NCBI RefSeq assembly: GCF_030052815.1
Contig: NC_079510.1
Coordinates: 33,867,823 to 33,931,822 of the forward strand
DNA length: 64,000 nucleotides
Direction: 5' to 3'
DNA from: Hevea brasiliensis
Lineage: Eukaryota; Streptophyta; Magnoliopsida; Malpighiales; Euphorbiaceae
This document shows, in pieces, positions 1 to 11,170 of this stretch. Below the pieces are notes generated by a model. That model was not told where the DNA came from. It saw nothing but the letters and a program-made list of their open reading frames with translations, and made no database searches. The position numbers and the translations under genes are program-made. Within the stretch, counting starts at the first letter, position 1. Each line of letters begins with the position of its first letter.

Positions 1-472
1 CATTGGGAGTGAATATCATCCCATCATTACAGCTTTAAACCTGCGACCCGAACCAGTTTCATTCTATGAGTTGTATGGACAACTAGTTGCTCATGAAATT
101 CTCATAAAGAGTTCTCAAGAACCACCTATAGCAAATATGGTGGTACGGTCATCTTCAAATGCACCACTTTTGCCTACTCCTTCTCGCCCACCAACCACAT
201 CAAATAATCAACGTCGACAACAAAATTCCAGTTTTAATGGTGGTTCTTTTCGGCCTAAAGGGCCTTATCAGATCTGTGGCCTTAAAAATCACACTGCTGA
301 TCGCTGCCGCCGTCTGTATGCTCCTTCAGGAGCATGATTCAATTCTTATCCTCAAGCCAATTATCATTCCTATGGCAGTCCATCACCGGTTCCTCTTGTG
401 CCTTCTTCTGTTTCTTTTAACTGACAGATTCCTTAGTTTCCAGATACTGCAAGCTATCATATCACACCAGAC
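1..472 (+). pseudogene. Copia Gag C-terminus and protease remnant
   Basis: In the frame of position 71 this reads as a copia Gag tail rich in Ser, Pro, Asn and Gln, followed by a CCHC zinc knuckle. The first Cys of the knuckle has become Tyr (YQICGLKNHTADRC in place of CX2CX4HX4C). A TGA follows at 335-337. Further stops at 422-424 (TGA) and 434-436 (TAG) sit just before the protease motif, which reads FPDTASYHITPDLS. Copia proteases normally have DTGAS here, so one codon is missing at the active site. Both changes would disable the product, apart from the stops. The frame continues into the next segment. Confidence 0.7.
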
Positions 473-1560
473 TTGTCTACACTAAGCATTGCCAATGAAT
501 ATAAAGGAACTGATAAGCTTCATGCAGGTAATGGACAGGGTGTGCCTATATCTCATACTGGCATTGCTTCTATTCACTCTGCTAATGATCCTTTAACTTT
601 ACCCAATGTTCTTTGTGTTCCCACAATTACAAAAAATTTATTATCTGTCCAAAAATTCACCTCTGATAATTCTTGTTTCTTTGAATTCTGGCCTTCCCAC
701 TTTGTTGTGAAGGATCAGGTTTCCAAGAAGGTGCTTCTTCGGGGACCAAGTGAAAATGGCATGTATACATTACATCCACCAATAAAACAAGCTTTTGCAG
801 TTGATCGGCTCAGTATGGATGAGTGGCATGCCCGTCTTGGCCATCCTCACCACCGTAAAGTTTCAAAAATTGTTTCTCAATCCAATTTGCCAGTGTCAAA
901 GTCTTCAATGTCTCCTTGTTCGTCATGTTACTTAGGAAAACTGTCTAGAATGTCTCTTACCTCAGTTGAGCATAAAACTCAGAAACCATTTGAAATTATT
1001 CATTTTGATATATGGGGTCCTGTTCCTTTATTGTCCTGTCTGGGTCATAGATATATGGTCCTATTTGTTGATGACTTCACTCGCTTTACATGGGTCTATT
1101 TTATGAAGAATAAAAGTGAAGTTTATAATATCTTTCTTAATTTTCAGGGTATGATTGCTTGACAGTTTGATTCCACTATCAAAGCTTTTCATTCTAACTG
1201 GGGTCGAGAGTTTCAAAAACTCCACAAATATTTTCTTACTTGTGGTATCTAACATCGTATTGCTTGTCCCTATATACATGAACAAAATGGGACAGTTGAA
1301 CGAAAAATTCGCCATTAAGTTGATACCGGTCTAACCTTACTAGCTCATGCGAGTGTCCATTTAAAATATTAGAACTATGCTTTCGATGTGGGTGCTCAGT
1401 TAATAAACACCTTGCCATCTACATCAATTCATGACAAATCTCCATTCTGGTTACTCTATAATAAGGTTCCCAATTATTTACATCTTAAGCCATTCGATTG
1501 CTCTGTATTCCCATAATTATGTCCCTATAATTCGCATAAGTTTCAATATAGGACACAACC
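473..1560 (+). pseudogene. Copia GAG-pre-integrase and integrase remnant
   Basis: Positions 473-1162 are open and hold the GAG-pre-integrase region: WHARLGHPHH, then a CSSC pair of the HHCC zinc site, then the first catalytic Asp in FDIWGP. After a TGA at 1160-1162 the same frame continues to about 1510. It includes HSNWGREF, where integrases have the second catalytic Asp (S-D-x-G-x-E-F), so Asp has become Asn. It also includes EQNGTVERK with the catalytic Glu. Stops interrupt at GI*HR, RH*V, KY*NY and FP*LC. The integrase is inactive both by its stops and by the lost DDE residue. Confidence 0.8.
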
Positions 1561-1582
1561 ATATGCAGAGTGGGGTGGAGCC

Positions 1583-3063
1583 ATGTCATCTGAGATAAAT
1601 GCCTTACTTCAGAACAACACCTGGACCTTAGTGCCAAAGCCACCTGATAAAAATATTGTGGGTAACAAGTGGATATACAAGATTAAACGGAAGGCTGATG
1701 GGACGATTGATTGCTTTAAGGCTATATACAGTAAGATGGAGTGGACTATGCAGAGACTTTCAGTCCTGTGGTTAAAATGACTACCATTCAAACAGTTCTT
1801 TCAATTGCTACAGTGCCTCATTGGCCTACTCGTCAATTGGACATATCGAATGCCTTTCTACATGGCTTTCTTAAGCATGAAATCTATATGACACAACCAG
1901 CAGGGTTTGTTGATCCTGCGCATCCAGATTATGTCTGCCGCTTACACCGATCTCTGTATGGCTTAAAACAAGCTCCCCGTGCTTGGTATCATCGCCCGGC
2001 ATCTTTTCTTCTTGATCTTGGCTTCCAGTCATCCAAAGCTGCTACCTCTCTTTTCATTCTTCGTGATGGTAATATTTATCTTTTTGTATTGGTTTATGTC
2101 GATGATATTTTGATTACATGTTCCCATGAACCAAAGCTGCAGTGGTTTCTTGCTCACATTAAAAATATGTTTTAGGTTCATGATTTTGGTAGTCTTCATT
2201 ATTTTCTTGGCATTAAAGCTAAGTCTTTATCCATGGGTCTGTTTCCCACTCAGCAGAAGTACATTAATGATTTGCTTCTTCAAACTCAAATGGTAAATTG
2301 CAAACCTTGTTATAAGCCTATGGCTACAAGTCCACCGTTAACTAAATCCTCTGGTGCACCACTTGAAGATACCGTTTTGTATTGCCAAATAGTTGGTGGT
2401 CGTCAGTTTGTCAATTTAACTCGTTCAGATATAGCCTACACTGTCAATAAATTATGTCAGTTTATGCACAGTCCCACTACAGAACACTGGAAGGCTGTGA
2501 AACGCTTGTTGCGTTATCTACGATACACACATGATCAAGGTCTCTTCATTGCTGCAGATTCCAATTTGCAACTCCAGTGTCATTCTGATAGTGATTGGGG
2601 AGGTGATCGAGATGATCAGTGTCATTCTGATAGTGATTGGGGAGGTGATCGAGATGATCGTCGATCAACCAATGGATATGCAGTTTATTTGGGTCGGAAT
2701 TTTATTTCTTGGATGGCTAAGAAGCAACCAACCATTGCTCGCTCTTCTATAGAAAGCGAGTATAAAGCCTTGGCCAATGCAACAGCAGAGATTTTATGGC
2801 TCAATAGCTTGCTTCGGGAACTTGGTTTTGCTTCTGCCACATCTGCAATCTTATGGTGTGATAACATAGGTGCAATTTATCTTAGTGCTAATCCTGTTTT
2901 TCATGCCCGAACAAAACATATTGAAATGGATTATCATTTTGTTCGTGAACAAGTGCATAAAGGTGCTATTCAAATTCGATTCATTGCTTCTGATGATCAA
3001 ATTGCAGACATCCTCACTAAACCACTTGGTTGTCGTCTGTATGGAAAGCATAAAGAGTCCTAG
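1583..3063 (+). pseudogene. Copia reverse transcriptase-RNase H remnant
   Basis: Positions 1583-1734 encode the RT N-terminus (NNTWTLVPKPPDKNIVGNKWIYKIKRK). A deletion removes the block expected between FKA and YAETFSPVVK and shifts the frame. From 1741 RT resumes with the AFLHG motif, LYGLKQAPRAW and the YVDD catalytic motif, then stops at TAG 2173-2175 where a Gln is usual. The frame then continues past VHDFGSLHYFLGIKA. RNase H follows from about 2233 with an SDSDWGGD Asp motif, SSIESEYKAL, CDNIGAI and TKHIEMDYHFVRE, ending in IADILTKPLG at about 3030. The C-terminus runs directly into the inserted TIR element. A 42-bp in-frame tandem duplication lies inside RNase H. Confidence 0.85.
2575..2658 (+). 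repeat. 42-bp perfect tandem duplication in RNase H
   Basis: Two adjacent 42-bp copies, 2575-2616 and 2617-2658, are identical and in frame. Each adds 14 residues beginning QCHSDSDWGGDRDD. The repeated block contains the SDSDW motif that carries a catalytic Asp of copia RNase H. Confidence 0.9.
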
Positions 3064-3336
3064 GGTCTGTTCGGCTCCGAACCGAACCGAACCGATAAAA
3101 CTGAAAACCGAAAATTAAAAATTTTAAAAACCGAACCAAACCAATTAATAAGAGAGAATCGAACCGAACCAAACCGATAAATATCAGTTCGGTTCGATTT
3201 TAAACCGATTAAATCAAAATTTATAAAATTTCATATTTTCAACATTAAATCTAAATAATAAAAAAATAAAAACAAAAAAAATTAGAAATCAAAACTCAAA
3301 AATCTTAGTATTTGGTTCGGTTTTCTTTGATTTCCT

Positions 3337-3338
<2 letters not shown>

Positions 3339-3378
<40 letters not shown>
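3339..3378. repeat. (AT)n microsatellite
   Basis: An uninterrupted AT dinucleotide run of about 20 units inside the GGTTCGG-rich element. Confidence 0.95.
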
Positions 3379-3384
<6 letters not shown>

Positions 3385-3482
3385 TTTCGGTTCGATTCGA
3401 TTTTTTTTATTTTTTATGAAAAAAACCGAACCGAACTGATTAACCGAAATTATCAAAAATTATAAATCGAACTGAACCGATT

Positions 3483-3873
3483 TGTAATGGCCCGGCCCAC
3501 TAGTGATATTGTCCGCTCTGGACCGAAGCCCTCACGGTTTTAAAACGCGTCACTAGGAGTTACGAACCGCCAACTTATAAACCCAGCATCTCTCCCGTGT
3601 TTTGCCGATGTGGGATTTGCCTAGGGTGTTACAATTCACCCCCTTATGGGACTCAGCGTCCTCGCTGAGGTTTGCCCCACCATCACTCAAGGTTGTACGC
3701 GGAGCGGCTCTGATACCACAAATGTAACGGCCCGGCCCACTAGTGATATTGTCCGCTCTGGACCGAAGCCCTCACGGTTTTAAAACGCGTCACTAGGAGT
3801 TACGAACCGCCAACTTATAAACCCAGCATCTCTCCCGTGTTTTGCCGATGTGGGATTTGCCTAGGGTGTTACA
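3483..3873 (-). mobile_element. Complete TRIM retrotransposon (391 bp)
   Basis: Two direct repeats, 3483-3633 and 3723-3873, each 151 bp, start TGTAA and end TTACA and differ at a single base (T versus C at repeat position 6). They enclose an 89-bp internal domain. Read on the minus strand, the 5' LTR (3873 to 3723) is followed after 4 nt by TGGTATCAGAGC (3718-3707), complementary to the 3' end of initiator tRNA-Met. A polypurine tract AAGGGGGTGAAT lies directly before the 3' LTR (around 3634-3645). LTR, PBS, PPT and the lack of any ORF define a terminal-repeat retrotransposon in miniature. The flanks CGATT and TGATT match at 4 of 5 bases, a probable target-site duplication. It must be mobilised by proteins encoded elsewhere. 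Confidence 0.9.
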
Positions 3874-3992
3874 TGATTGAATTTTAAAATCAAACCGATC
3901 GAACCGAATTGACTCGATTTGATTCGGTTTAAACCGAACACTGCTCTCCCCAAATAAAGACAAGTTTTGGCTTCTATCTCTTCCATCCTCAG

Positions 3993-4120
3993 CTTGAGGG
4001 GGGCAGTTAGGATACAAAGAATATTTCTTCCTTATCTTTGTATATTTTCAAATTGATTGTGTTTAACTTCCTTTGATTTTCTGTATCTTACAATGAACTT
4101 TTATATAAATAAATAAATAA

Positions 4121-4176
<56 letters not shown>

Positions 4177-4290
4177 TGATTTTAATAATAATAGATACAT
4201 ATTTCTCCCAAACACTTACATGTACATAAATATTTGCGTTGCTTATTGAGTTTGGAATCTTCCTCTGCAAAATATCTATATCCTATTCTG
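3993..4290 (+). repeat. Copia polypurine tract and 3' LTR remnant
   Basis: CTTGAGGGGGG at 3993-4003 is a typical copia polypurine tract. It is followed by AGTTAGGATAC, close to the TGTTAGGATAC start common in plant copia LTRs, with the first T changed to A. This places the LTR start at about 4005. The LTR then holds a microsatellite expansion. Its end near 4290 is not secure. Confidence 0.6.
4105..4171. repeat. (AAAT)n-(AT)n compound microsatellite
   Basis: A few AAAT units pass directly into about 23 AT units. Confidence 0.95.
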
Positions 4291-4592
4291 CAATATTAAG
4301 CTATTTTGGTAACTATTAGCTATTTTTTTAACAGTTAAAGATTTTATATTAGCTATTAATGATTAATTGTTCTTATAATTATTAAAGTAAATGTGTTTAG
4401 TAAAAATAGCGTTGGATTAGCTATTAAATATAACAATAGTGATATAATATTGTTAATCCTAGTGAAAATACTTCATCAACCTCTAATAGCTAGCTAGCTA
4501 GTTAGGAAGAGTAGTTTCATCAGCTATTCCTTCAATCTCTTAACACTAATGTAAATATTATGCGATTGAACAGTATAAATAAGAAAGATAGT
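4291..4592. other. AT-rich spacer, no gene seen
   Basis: AT-rich sequence with several TTAGCTATT-type short repeats and a (TAGC)n stretch near 4485-4502. No ORF or recognisable element. It ends in the AGT target duplication of the CACTA element. Confidence 0.6.
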
Positions 4593-5875
4593 CACTACAA
4601 GAAATTTGATATTTTGCAACGAATTTCTTTTTGATGACCTATATTTCGTCATTAAAAAATCATATATTAAGACGAAAATGTTAAGTCGTTGTGTTAACAA
4701 TTTTTTAGCGACAATATATGATTATGTCATCATAATGTAGTTATTTCATCATCGAATATATCTATTTGATGACGATTTCTAAATATTTGTCATGAAATAT
4801 ATTTGAGGTTAAAATTTTGGCACCAAATCTTTTTATGACAAATAATATATTTTATTATGAAATAAATTATAATAAAATGAAAATATATTGTAACGACTGT
4901 CGTCTTGTCATAAAAACATTTTTTCAAAGACTAACTATAAAAATCACTGTAAATTATATTAGAGACAAAAATTCCCTCAAATTTTTATATGTAAATTTTT
5001 TTTCATTGACAAAAAAATCTTTATTTTGTGACAATACTTAACCTGATTAAATTAATAATATTCATGACATAAATATTAGCTTTTTCACTGAAAAACATCT
5101 TTTATGACTACTTATAAATACGTCACAATTTATCCTTGAGGAATTATTTTTACCATTATATGATGAAATTAATCATAATAAAATGTAAATTTTTTTTATG
5201 ACAAATCCATATTTCGTCTTTATAGAAACTCAATTAATGACAAATATTAAAAGTCGTCATATATTTTATGGAAAATTTTTTTAAATTGTTTGTGACAAAA
5301 TAAATCGTCATAAAATAATAACTTACTATGATAAATAATATTGCGTCACTGAAACATAATGTTTGATGATGAATTATAAAATTCGTGACTAATCAACTTT
5401 TAATAAAAGTGTTATCAAAAAGTGTACTGACAAAAATAATCGTTGCAAAATATACTTTATCATGACAATCAACTATTTTGTTAGTAAAAATAAATAATGA
5501 CGAATAATATGTGTTACTAAATATTTTCCTTTATGAAAAATTATAAAATTGATAAAAAAAATTCTGCACACAATATTTCCAAAAAAATTTTGGATAATAG
5601 AAAATTTTAGTGGTGAAAAAAGTTATTTGGTGACAATAAATATCGTGATAGATATTATAAACAAGTCATGATATATTTTAGTGGAAAGATTTTTTTTTTC
5701 TATTTTATAATGAAATTAATCATAATAAAATGAAAATTGTTATTGATAAATCAATGTTTTGTTATGATAAATACTCATTCCGTGACAAATATTAAAATTT
5801 GTCATGTAATTTATGCAATAATTTTAAAATTTTTTGAATCAAAATAAATCGTAGCAAAATATTAATAAGGCATTG
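4593..5875. repeat. Left subterminal repeat region of the CACTA element
   Basis: Dense, diverged copies of motifs such as TTTCGTCATTAAA, TATGACAAAT and CGTCATAAAA in both orientations fill this 1.3 kb. Subterminal motifs of this sort are the transposase-binding regions of En/Spm-type elements. The short ORFs here are low-complexity translations. Confidence 0.75.
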
Positions 5876-7068
5876 TTCAATTCACAAAAAATTAACTCAA
5901 AAATGGGAATGCATAGGTTTCATTCCCTTTGTCGAGTGTTTGAAAACTCATTTTTTTTCATTCTCATTCCCACAAACTAGGGAATATGATTTCTACAACT
6001 AAGAGAATCACTATTTTCCTTTCTAATATAAAGAATCAAAACATATAAATGGGAATAGTTATTTTGGTAAAACCTAAATGCTCAATTTCAACCATATAGT
6101 TACTGGAATGTTTCAATTTTATATTTCATAGTATTAAGTAAAATAAAAATTTTTAAAATAATATTTTTTTATTTCATATAATTAATTAAAATTGAAATTG
6201 AAATTAAAATTATAATAATAAAAGTATTATTTATATATTTTGATATAATTAATTAAAAATAAGAAATTAAAATTAAAATTAAAATAATTATAATAAAAAA
6301 ATATAAAAATAATATTTTAGATTTCACATAAATATTTATAAATTAAAATTAAAATTGGTTCAATAATTAAAAATATTATTTTTATGTTTTCATATAAATA
6401 ATTAAAATTAAAAATTATGATTATAACTAATTTTAATTATTTAAATTAAAAAATGTAAACAAAAAATATTTTTATATTTTCAAATAATTAATTAAAATTA
6501 AAAAGAAGAAATAATTAGATTTTGAATTTACAGTTTATATATACAAATCAACCATCTTAAAAAAGAATTTGATTTTGATTCCACAATAGAGCAAATATAA
6601 ATAAAATTAAATTCATCATTATTTTGCTCGATTTTGATTTCAATATATTTCAATTTCAATATGCGAACCCAATGGGCGGGACCATCAAAATACACTTCAT
6701 AGAACTGATTAGGATCTAATTGCATCCATAGAGCGTGCGATACAAACCTTGCACCTTAGCGAAAATTCCTGAAGCATGGAATCCTTCCTATCTTTGAAGT
6801 GACTCAGATGACAATGGTACAATATGTGCTGTAGCAAGAAATTTTTTACAATTTCAAATTAATTTCTTCGTTTCATCACATAAGTCCCACCGATTGTTTC
6901 ATATAATTTCATCTATAATTTATATTATCTAATCTTTATTAATTATATAATTAAAAATACAAATTTACATAATAAAAATATTTAATTAATATTAAATTAT
7001 AATAAATGTAATTACAATTATTTGTTTATATAAAATTATGCATTATTTATTATTTTGAAATTAAAGGT
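5876..7068. other. AT-rich CACTA interior, no gene seen
   Basis: 5895-6060 has inverted GGGAATG/CATTCCC motifs that may be a small decayed MITE. From about 6100 to 6520 the sequence is a degenerate AATTAAAATT/ATATTTT repeat. No protein or RNA gene is supported. Confidence 0.5.
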
Positions 7069-7171
7069 TATTTGTCTAGCTCAGTTTGGTTCAATGGCCA
7101 AATGCATATTACTCACTTGTAAAGTCAAATTTGAGTCTCCACATTTTCAATTTTCTATTAAAAAAAAAAAT
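7069..7171 (+). mobile_element. Possible tRNA-derived SINE fragment
   Basis: TAGCTCAGTTTGG (about 7078-7090) resembles a tRNA box A. AATTTGAGTCTCC about 45 nt downstream resembles a box B. An A-rich tail of about 11 A lies at 7160-7171. Spacing and tail fit a short tRNA-derived SINE. No cloverleaf can be folded with confidence, so it is not called a tRNA gene. Confidence 0.4.
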
Positions 7172-7551
7172 GAAAGATAGTTCATTGAGATATTAATTAT
7201 CGAGCAATTCATGTCGAGATAGATAATTTGTTTATTTGTATAGCTATTACTTAGTGAAAGAAATGATTTAAGTATTATTAATAGTTTTTTCCTTGAAAAT
7301 ATTTTATGGTTTGTTAGCTAAAAATTGGCAGGTTGAGTTCATCTAATGATATTGGGTATAATCCAATTGCAAGATTCTCTTAGTGGAATCATTCCTATTG
7401 TGGGGAGTGATATTTCTAAATTAGTTTTACTTAATCTAATATTTTGTTCTTCTACCATACTTATTTAAAAAAATTATACAATATTATAATTTAATTTTTT
7501 ATTAATATTTTTATTTAAGTAAATGTCAAAATATAAAACAAACCATGGGTC

Positions 7552-7553
7552 AT

Positions 7554-7640
<87 letters not shown>
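7552..7640. repeat. (AAAT)n-(AT)n compound microsatellite
   Basis: About nine AAAT units are followed by about 25 AT units. Confidence 0.95.
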
Positions 7641-7643
<3 letters not shown>

Positions 7644-8329
7644 TTATTTGATAATGAAGCAACTTTCACTGCAGCATCCGATATATATATAACTTATTTA
7701 TTTATAATTTCACTATATTCAAATACTAAATTTAAAATTTAGTAAAATAATAAAATTAAATACATTATAACTGGTTGTTGTATTATTGTTGGCATTTTTT
7801 TTAAAGTGTTATTTTGGTAATTAATTTCCACTTCTCACATAGAAAATATACATATTTTAAGATATAATTTCATCCTTATAGGGTCAAACAACTAAATCTT
7901 CAACCTGTTGAATTTGTTGCTGAGAAGTTGATTGTTGCCTTCAAACAGTCGAATTTTTGCCCCCCAAAGTACAAATTGATTTTATTTTTTTAACTGATTT
8001 TATGTTTAATTTGAGCTCATGTAGGCAATTTTCGTTATTAATTTTTATAAATTCTAAGGCCAAAATGAAGCAATTTAATTTAAGGATAGTAATAGATTTT
8101 TTTTGGCAGATTATAGTAATTTTTAGGGAAAAAATTGCTATTAATTAAGATATTTTATTATTATTAAAAAGGGGAAAAAATATATATAGTCTGATTAAAA
8201 AGATAAAAATTACAAATATTATCCTAGAATTTCCTAAAATAAAAACACCTAATTAAAATTAACCGGGAAATCTTAAAATCTTGCAGTGTTTTTAGCGGGT
8301 AGGTAACTGTGACCTAAAAAAATTTCTTT
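7641..8329. other. AT-rich CACTA interior, no gene seen
   Basis: No supported coding sequence. The 63-codon frame at 7957-8148 is AT-rich, has no recognisable motif and is not called a gene. Confidence 0.5.
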
Positions 8330-8427
8330 TATCCCTCTCTCACAAAACCCCTAATCCTGAAGCTGTTTCGCAGCATATTCTGAAGCTTTTGGTGAGGAAA
8401 TCAACAAATTGCATTAATTTATTCAGG
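8330..8427 (+). other. Possible 5' untranslated exon with donor site
   Basis: A pyrimidine-rich stretch (ATCCCTCTCTCACAAAACCC) leads into less AT-rich sequence ending TTCAG/GTAATTTT at about 8427, a plausible splice donor. This composition is typical of plant 5' UTR exons with a leader intron. It could be the transposon's own leader or a captured host exon. No coding sequence follows nearby, so this is weak. Confidence 0.25.
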
Positions 8428-9474
8428 TAATTTTTTATTTTAATTTCTGTTTAGAATGTTATGATTGTAGACTACTGAATGTGTATTCTACTTAATGTGT
8501 ACGTGTATGAGAGTTGTCTCTTAGAGTTTTGTTATTTTATATATTTATTGTCAATCAATAAAAGCCGTACAGATATAGCCATGGATGTAAGCCTTCCTGG
8601 CTGAACCATTAAAAACTTGAGTGTTTTTTTTTTTTTTTTTTTTTTTTTATTTATTTATGGGAAGTGGTTTGACCATGAGTTGTACCTATTGCATGTCTCC
8701 ATGGTAAAAGTAAGTTTGTTTTCACAACATCAATAATTTAGGATTAGTTCATTTTCTCTAATTTTTGAAGCCTTTAACTTCAGGTGCTCACTTTTATTCT
8801 TGCAAATTTAGTTAAGAAATTTACTTTTGAAAGTAGCTAATAGCTATTGATTTGAGTGTGTCAATTATAATATTAAATATGTTTTTTCTTATTATTGCCT
8901 ACTAGCTACTAGATGTTGAAGCCACACTTCTGATATTGGGTGAGGTTTTTAGATATTAGATTAGGCTTTACCTTTGCAGACCAAGATGTTTAAATCTTCT
9001 AAAGGCATTTGATGTTCTTGGAATTTAATGCAAAATTGATAAAGATTATGTTGAGTGGCCCTTGCTATAAGCTTTATTGATCTGTTTTAACTGTGGTTGA
9101 CCAATCTTAGAGACAAATTGCCAAGTGACTGACTTGTAGATTGAAGTTTCATATATTCCCTTCTCACAGCAATAGAATTGTTTATCTCTTCCAAAAAATT
9201 GGCACACCTAGTTACACTGTATCGGGCTCTGTTACATCCTCAAATCAAGAATTAAGCTAGAAATAAATTGACTACAAGGATTACTGATAAGTACATCTCT
9301 CATTATGCCAAGATGTTGAGGTTGAGGACTTGTTAGCTAGTTGTAGATGATAATTCTACGATAGCTCACTTGTTAATACTTTGTTGCACGGTGTTCTTTA
9401 ACCATTTATAATCATTGATTAATCTTGCTGATTTTGAAGAAAACTAATTTCAAGTAAGGCTTTTTTCCCTTTAG
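8428..9474. other. Noncoding CACTA interior
   Basis: Includes a T-rich tract at about 8617-8650. Nothing recognisable as a gene. Confidence 0.5.
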
Positions 9475-9528
9475 TAATAATAATAATAATAATAATAATA
9501 ATTATTATTATTATTATTATTATTATTC
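9475..9528. repeat. (TAA)n/(TTA)n inverted microsatellite
   Basis: A run of TAA units turns into a run of TTA units, giving a near-perfect palindrome of trinucleotide repeats. Confidence 0.95.
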
Positions 9529-9780
9529 CATATGAAGCAATTTTCTTTCTTTTTCTTGTTAATAAAATATTAGCGGCCTGCTTTTAAAATGATTACTGAA
9601 TAGTATTAATTAATATTATGACTAACCAAATTGCAAAGTTGAATTTTGTTCAGGGAGATTGTTCTTTGCTGTATAGAATCATATTTTATAGGGACTTTCA
9701 CGTAGGGTAGAAGTAGAACAACAAAACCAAATGGAATCATCCCATGGTTTACTTGACACCTTTAGTCATTCCAAAATATA

Positions 9781-10012
9781 GGCTCTGTTTGGCATTGAGT
9801 TTCAGAGCCTGAAACTACTTTTCTGAATAAAAGCATCATTTTAGATGCTGTTGAGAAAAACAGTTTGGAAAAAGTTATTTTGTTATTTTAGTGTTCTTAT
9901 GACTAAAACTGATCAAATTTAATTTTTAATTATTTTTTAACACTCTCTAACTAGTATATTTAAAAAAGTGATTTTCTCAACAGCAGTTTCAATAGCAATG
10001 TCAAACAGGCTC
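9781..10012. mobile_element. MITE with GGCTCTGTTTGGCATTG ends
   Basis: The left end GGCTCTGTTTGGCATTG pairs with the right end, whose reverse complement is GAGCCTGTTTGACATTG (14 of 17 aligned bases). A second inner inverted pair (TGCTGTTGAGAAAA and TTTTCTCAACAGCA) lies inside. The length of about 232 bp and lack of coding fit a MITE. The end sequence resembles Tourist/PIF-Harbinger or hAT families. The target duplication is ambiguous, so the superfamily is undecided. Confidence 0.65.
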
Positions 10013-11079
10013 ATAAACAGCATAAAAAAAAAGGATGAAAGAAACTGCAGATTGTGAAAGAATTGATTGAAGCTAAAGATGCCCTTCTTTATCCTAGGCT
10101 ACTTGTAGAGTGAAAGAATCACAAACCACTTTTCTTTAGTAAAAAAGAAGTCAATAAGTTTAATAAGTATCTTGATCAGAAACTTTTGCTTCCATCCATG
10201 AAATGAGTACAAATATGGCGCCAAAACCAACAAAGTAGAATTAAAAAACTTATGGAATTCTTAGCAATATTCAACAAAATGAAATAACTAAAGAGACATA
10301 AATAATTCAAAAAGGAGGCAAACCATATCTAATCCTAACTTTTGGATTTGGGGAATCCATCTTCTTTTTGGCCTTGAGATAGTGAACCTAAGTTCATTCA
10401 GTTTGGCCTTTCTGGAATTTTAACCTATTTGGTGGTCTTCTTCACTTTTTCCAGCAAACAAAATTGAAAAGGGAGGAGGGTACTGGGTAGGGCTGAACAG
10501 AGCATTAGCTTCCTCCAAACCAAATCAAGTAAATTCGCCACTAAAACCTTCCAAATTGATGATGGACTGTGAAGTTCATGTAATGCCCAGTGCTAAGAAA
10601 GTTGTACAAAAGCAGCTGCTAGCCAAGAAAGAGTAAGGACTGTCAGTGTGGAAAACACACACACACTTCCTAGCAAGTTTGTGATTTTTGATAAATCTAA
10701 GAACACCTTATGCTCATTGTGAAATACATCAACCCTAGGGTGGTTCAAAATTACCAATCCTAGTTGGCAAAAGTTTACATATCACCAATTTACTTTTGAT
10801 TTATGCATTTTGTATCATGTCTAAACATTCATGTAGTTCAATTTACCATTTCCCAAACTATTATTTTTTTATTAACTTATATTGGGATATGTTACCTAAT
10901 AATTAATACTTTCTTCAATATATATACTCTTAAACTTTGATTTTTGCCCATAATTTACGAATTTTACTTGAAAGGAATAAGTCATGTAACTTATTCAATG
11001 AAATACCCTCTTTAATTCATGAATTAAATCTATCTATATCCATTTATTCCATTAGAATTTAATTCTCCAGTCAAACAAC

Positions 11080-11083
<4 letters not shown>
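10013..11083. other. Noncoding CACTA interior
   Basis: Moderately AT-rich with no ORF above background. No known domain was recognised in any frame. Confidence 0.5.

Positions 11084-11152
<69 letters not shown>
11084..11152. repeat. (TA)n microsatellite
   Basis: About 34 uninterrupted TA units, just left of the solo LTR. Confidence 0.95.
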
Positions 11153-11156
<4 letters not shown>

Positions 11157-11170
11157 ACCTTGACACATAT

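Larger units (their letters stand above)
3067..3942. mobile_element. GGTTCGG-rich TIR element (MITE-like) in the copia
   Basis: The left end reads TCTGTTCGGCTCCGAACCG and the right end, reverse-complemented, reads CAGTGTTCGGTTTAAACCG, so the ends form an imperfect terminal inverted repeat. Between them are many CCGAACC/GGTTCGG repeats, AT-rich filler and a (TA)n run. Subtracting the TRIM inside it, the element is about 480 bp with no coding capacity, which fits a non-autonomous DNA element. I could not identify a target-site duplication, so the superfamily and exact ends are uncertain. It separates the copia RNase H from its polypurine tract. Confidence 0.55.
1..4290 (+). mobile_element. Decayed Ty1/copia retrotransposon, 3' part
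   Basis: The window opens inside a copia element read on the plus strand. The order is Gag end, protease remnant, GAG-pre-integrase and integrase, reverse transcriptase, RNase H, polypurine tract and 3' LTR, which is the Ty1/copia order (integrase before RT). The 5' LTR lies outside the window. Many in-frame stops, a frameshifting deletion in RT and an inserted TIR element (about 3067-3942) between RNase H and the polypurine tract show it is dead. The far 3' limit is uncertain because I could not find a clear LTR terminus; about 4290 is a guess based on a TGCA-type end near there. Confidence 0.85.

Noticed and set aside
3483..3873. Simple tandem duplication of a 151-bp block
   Set aside because: TG..CA-type ends, a primer site complementary to tRNA-Met and a polypurine tract in the right places make a TRIM the better explanation.
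4817..5041. 74-codon ORF in the left CACTA end
   Set aside because: AT-rich translation of subterminal repeats with no domain or codon-usage support.
5895..6060. MITE with GGGAATG/CATTCCC inverted motifs
   Set aside because: Inverted motifs are present but I could not define both ends or a target duplication.
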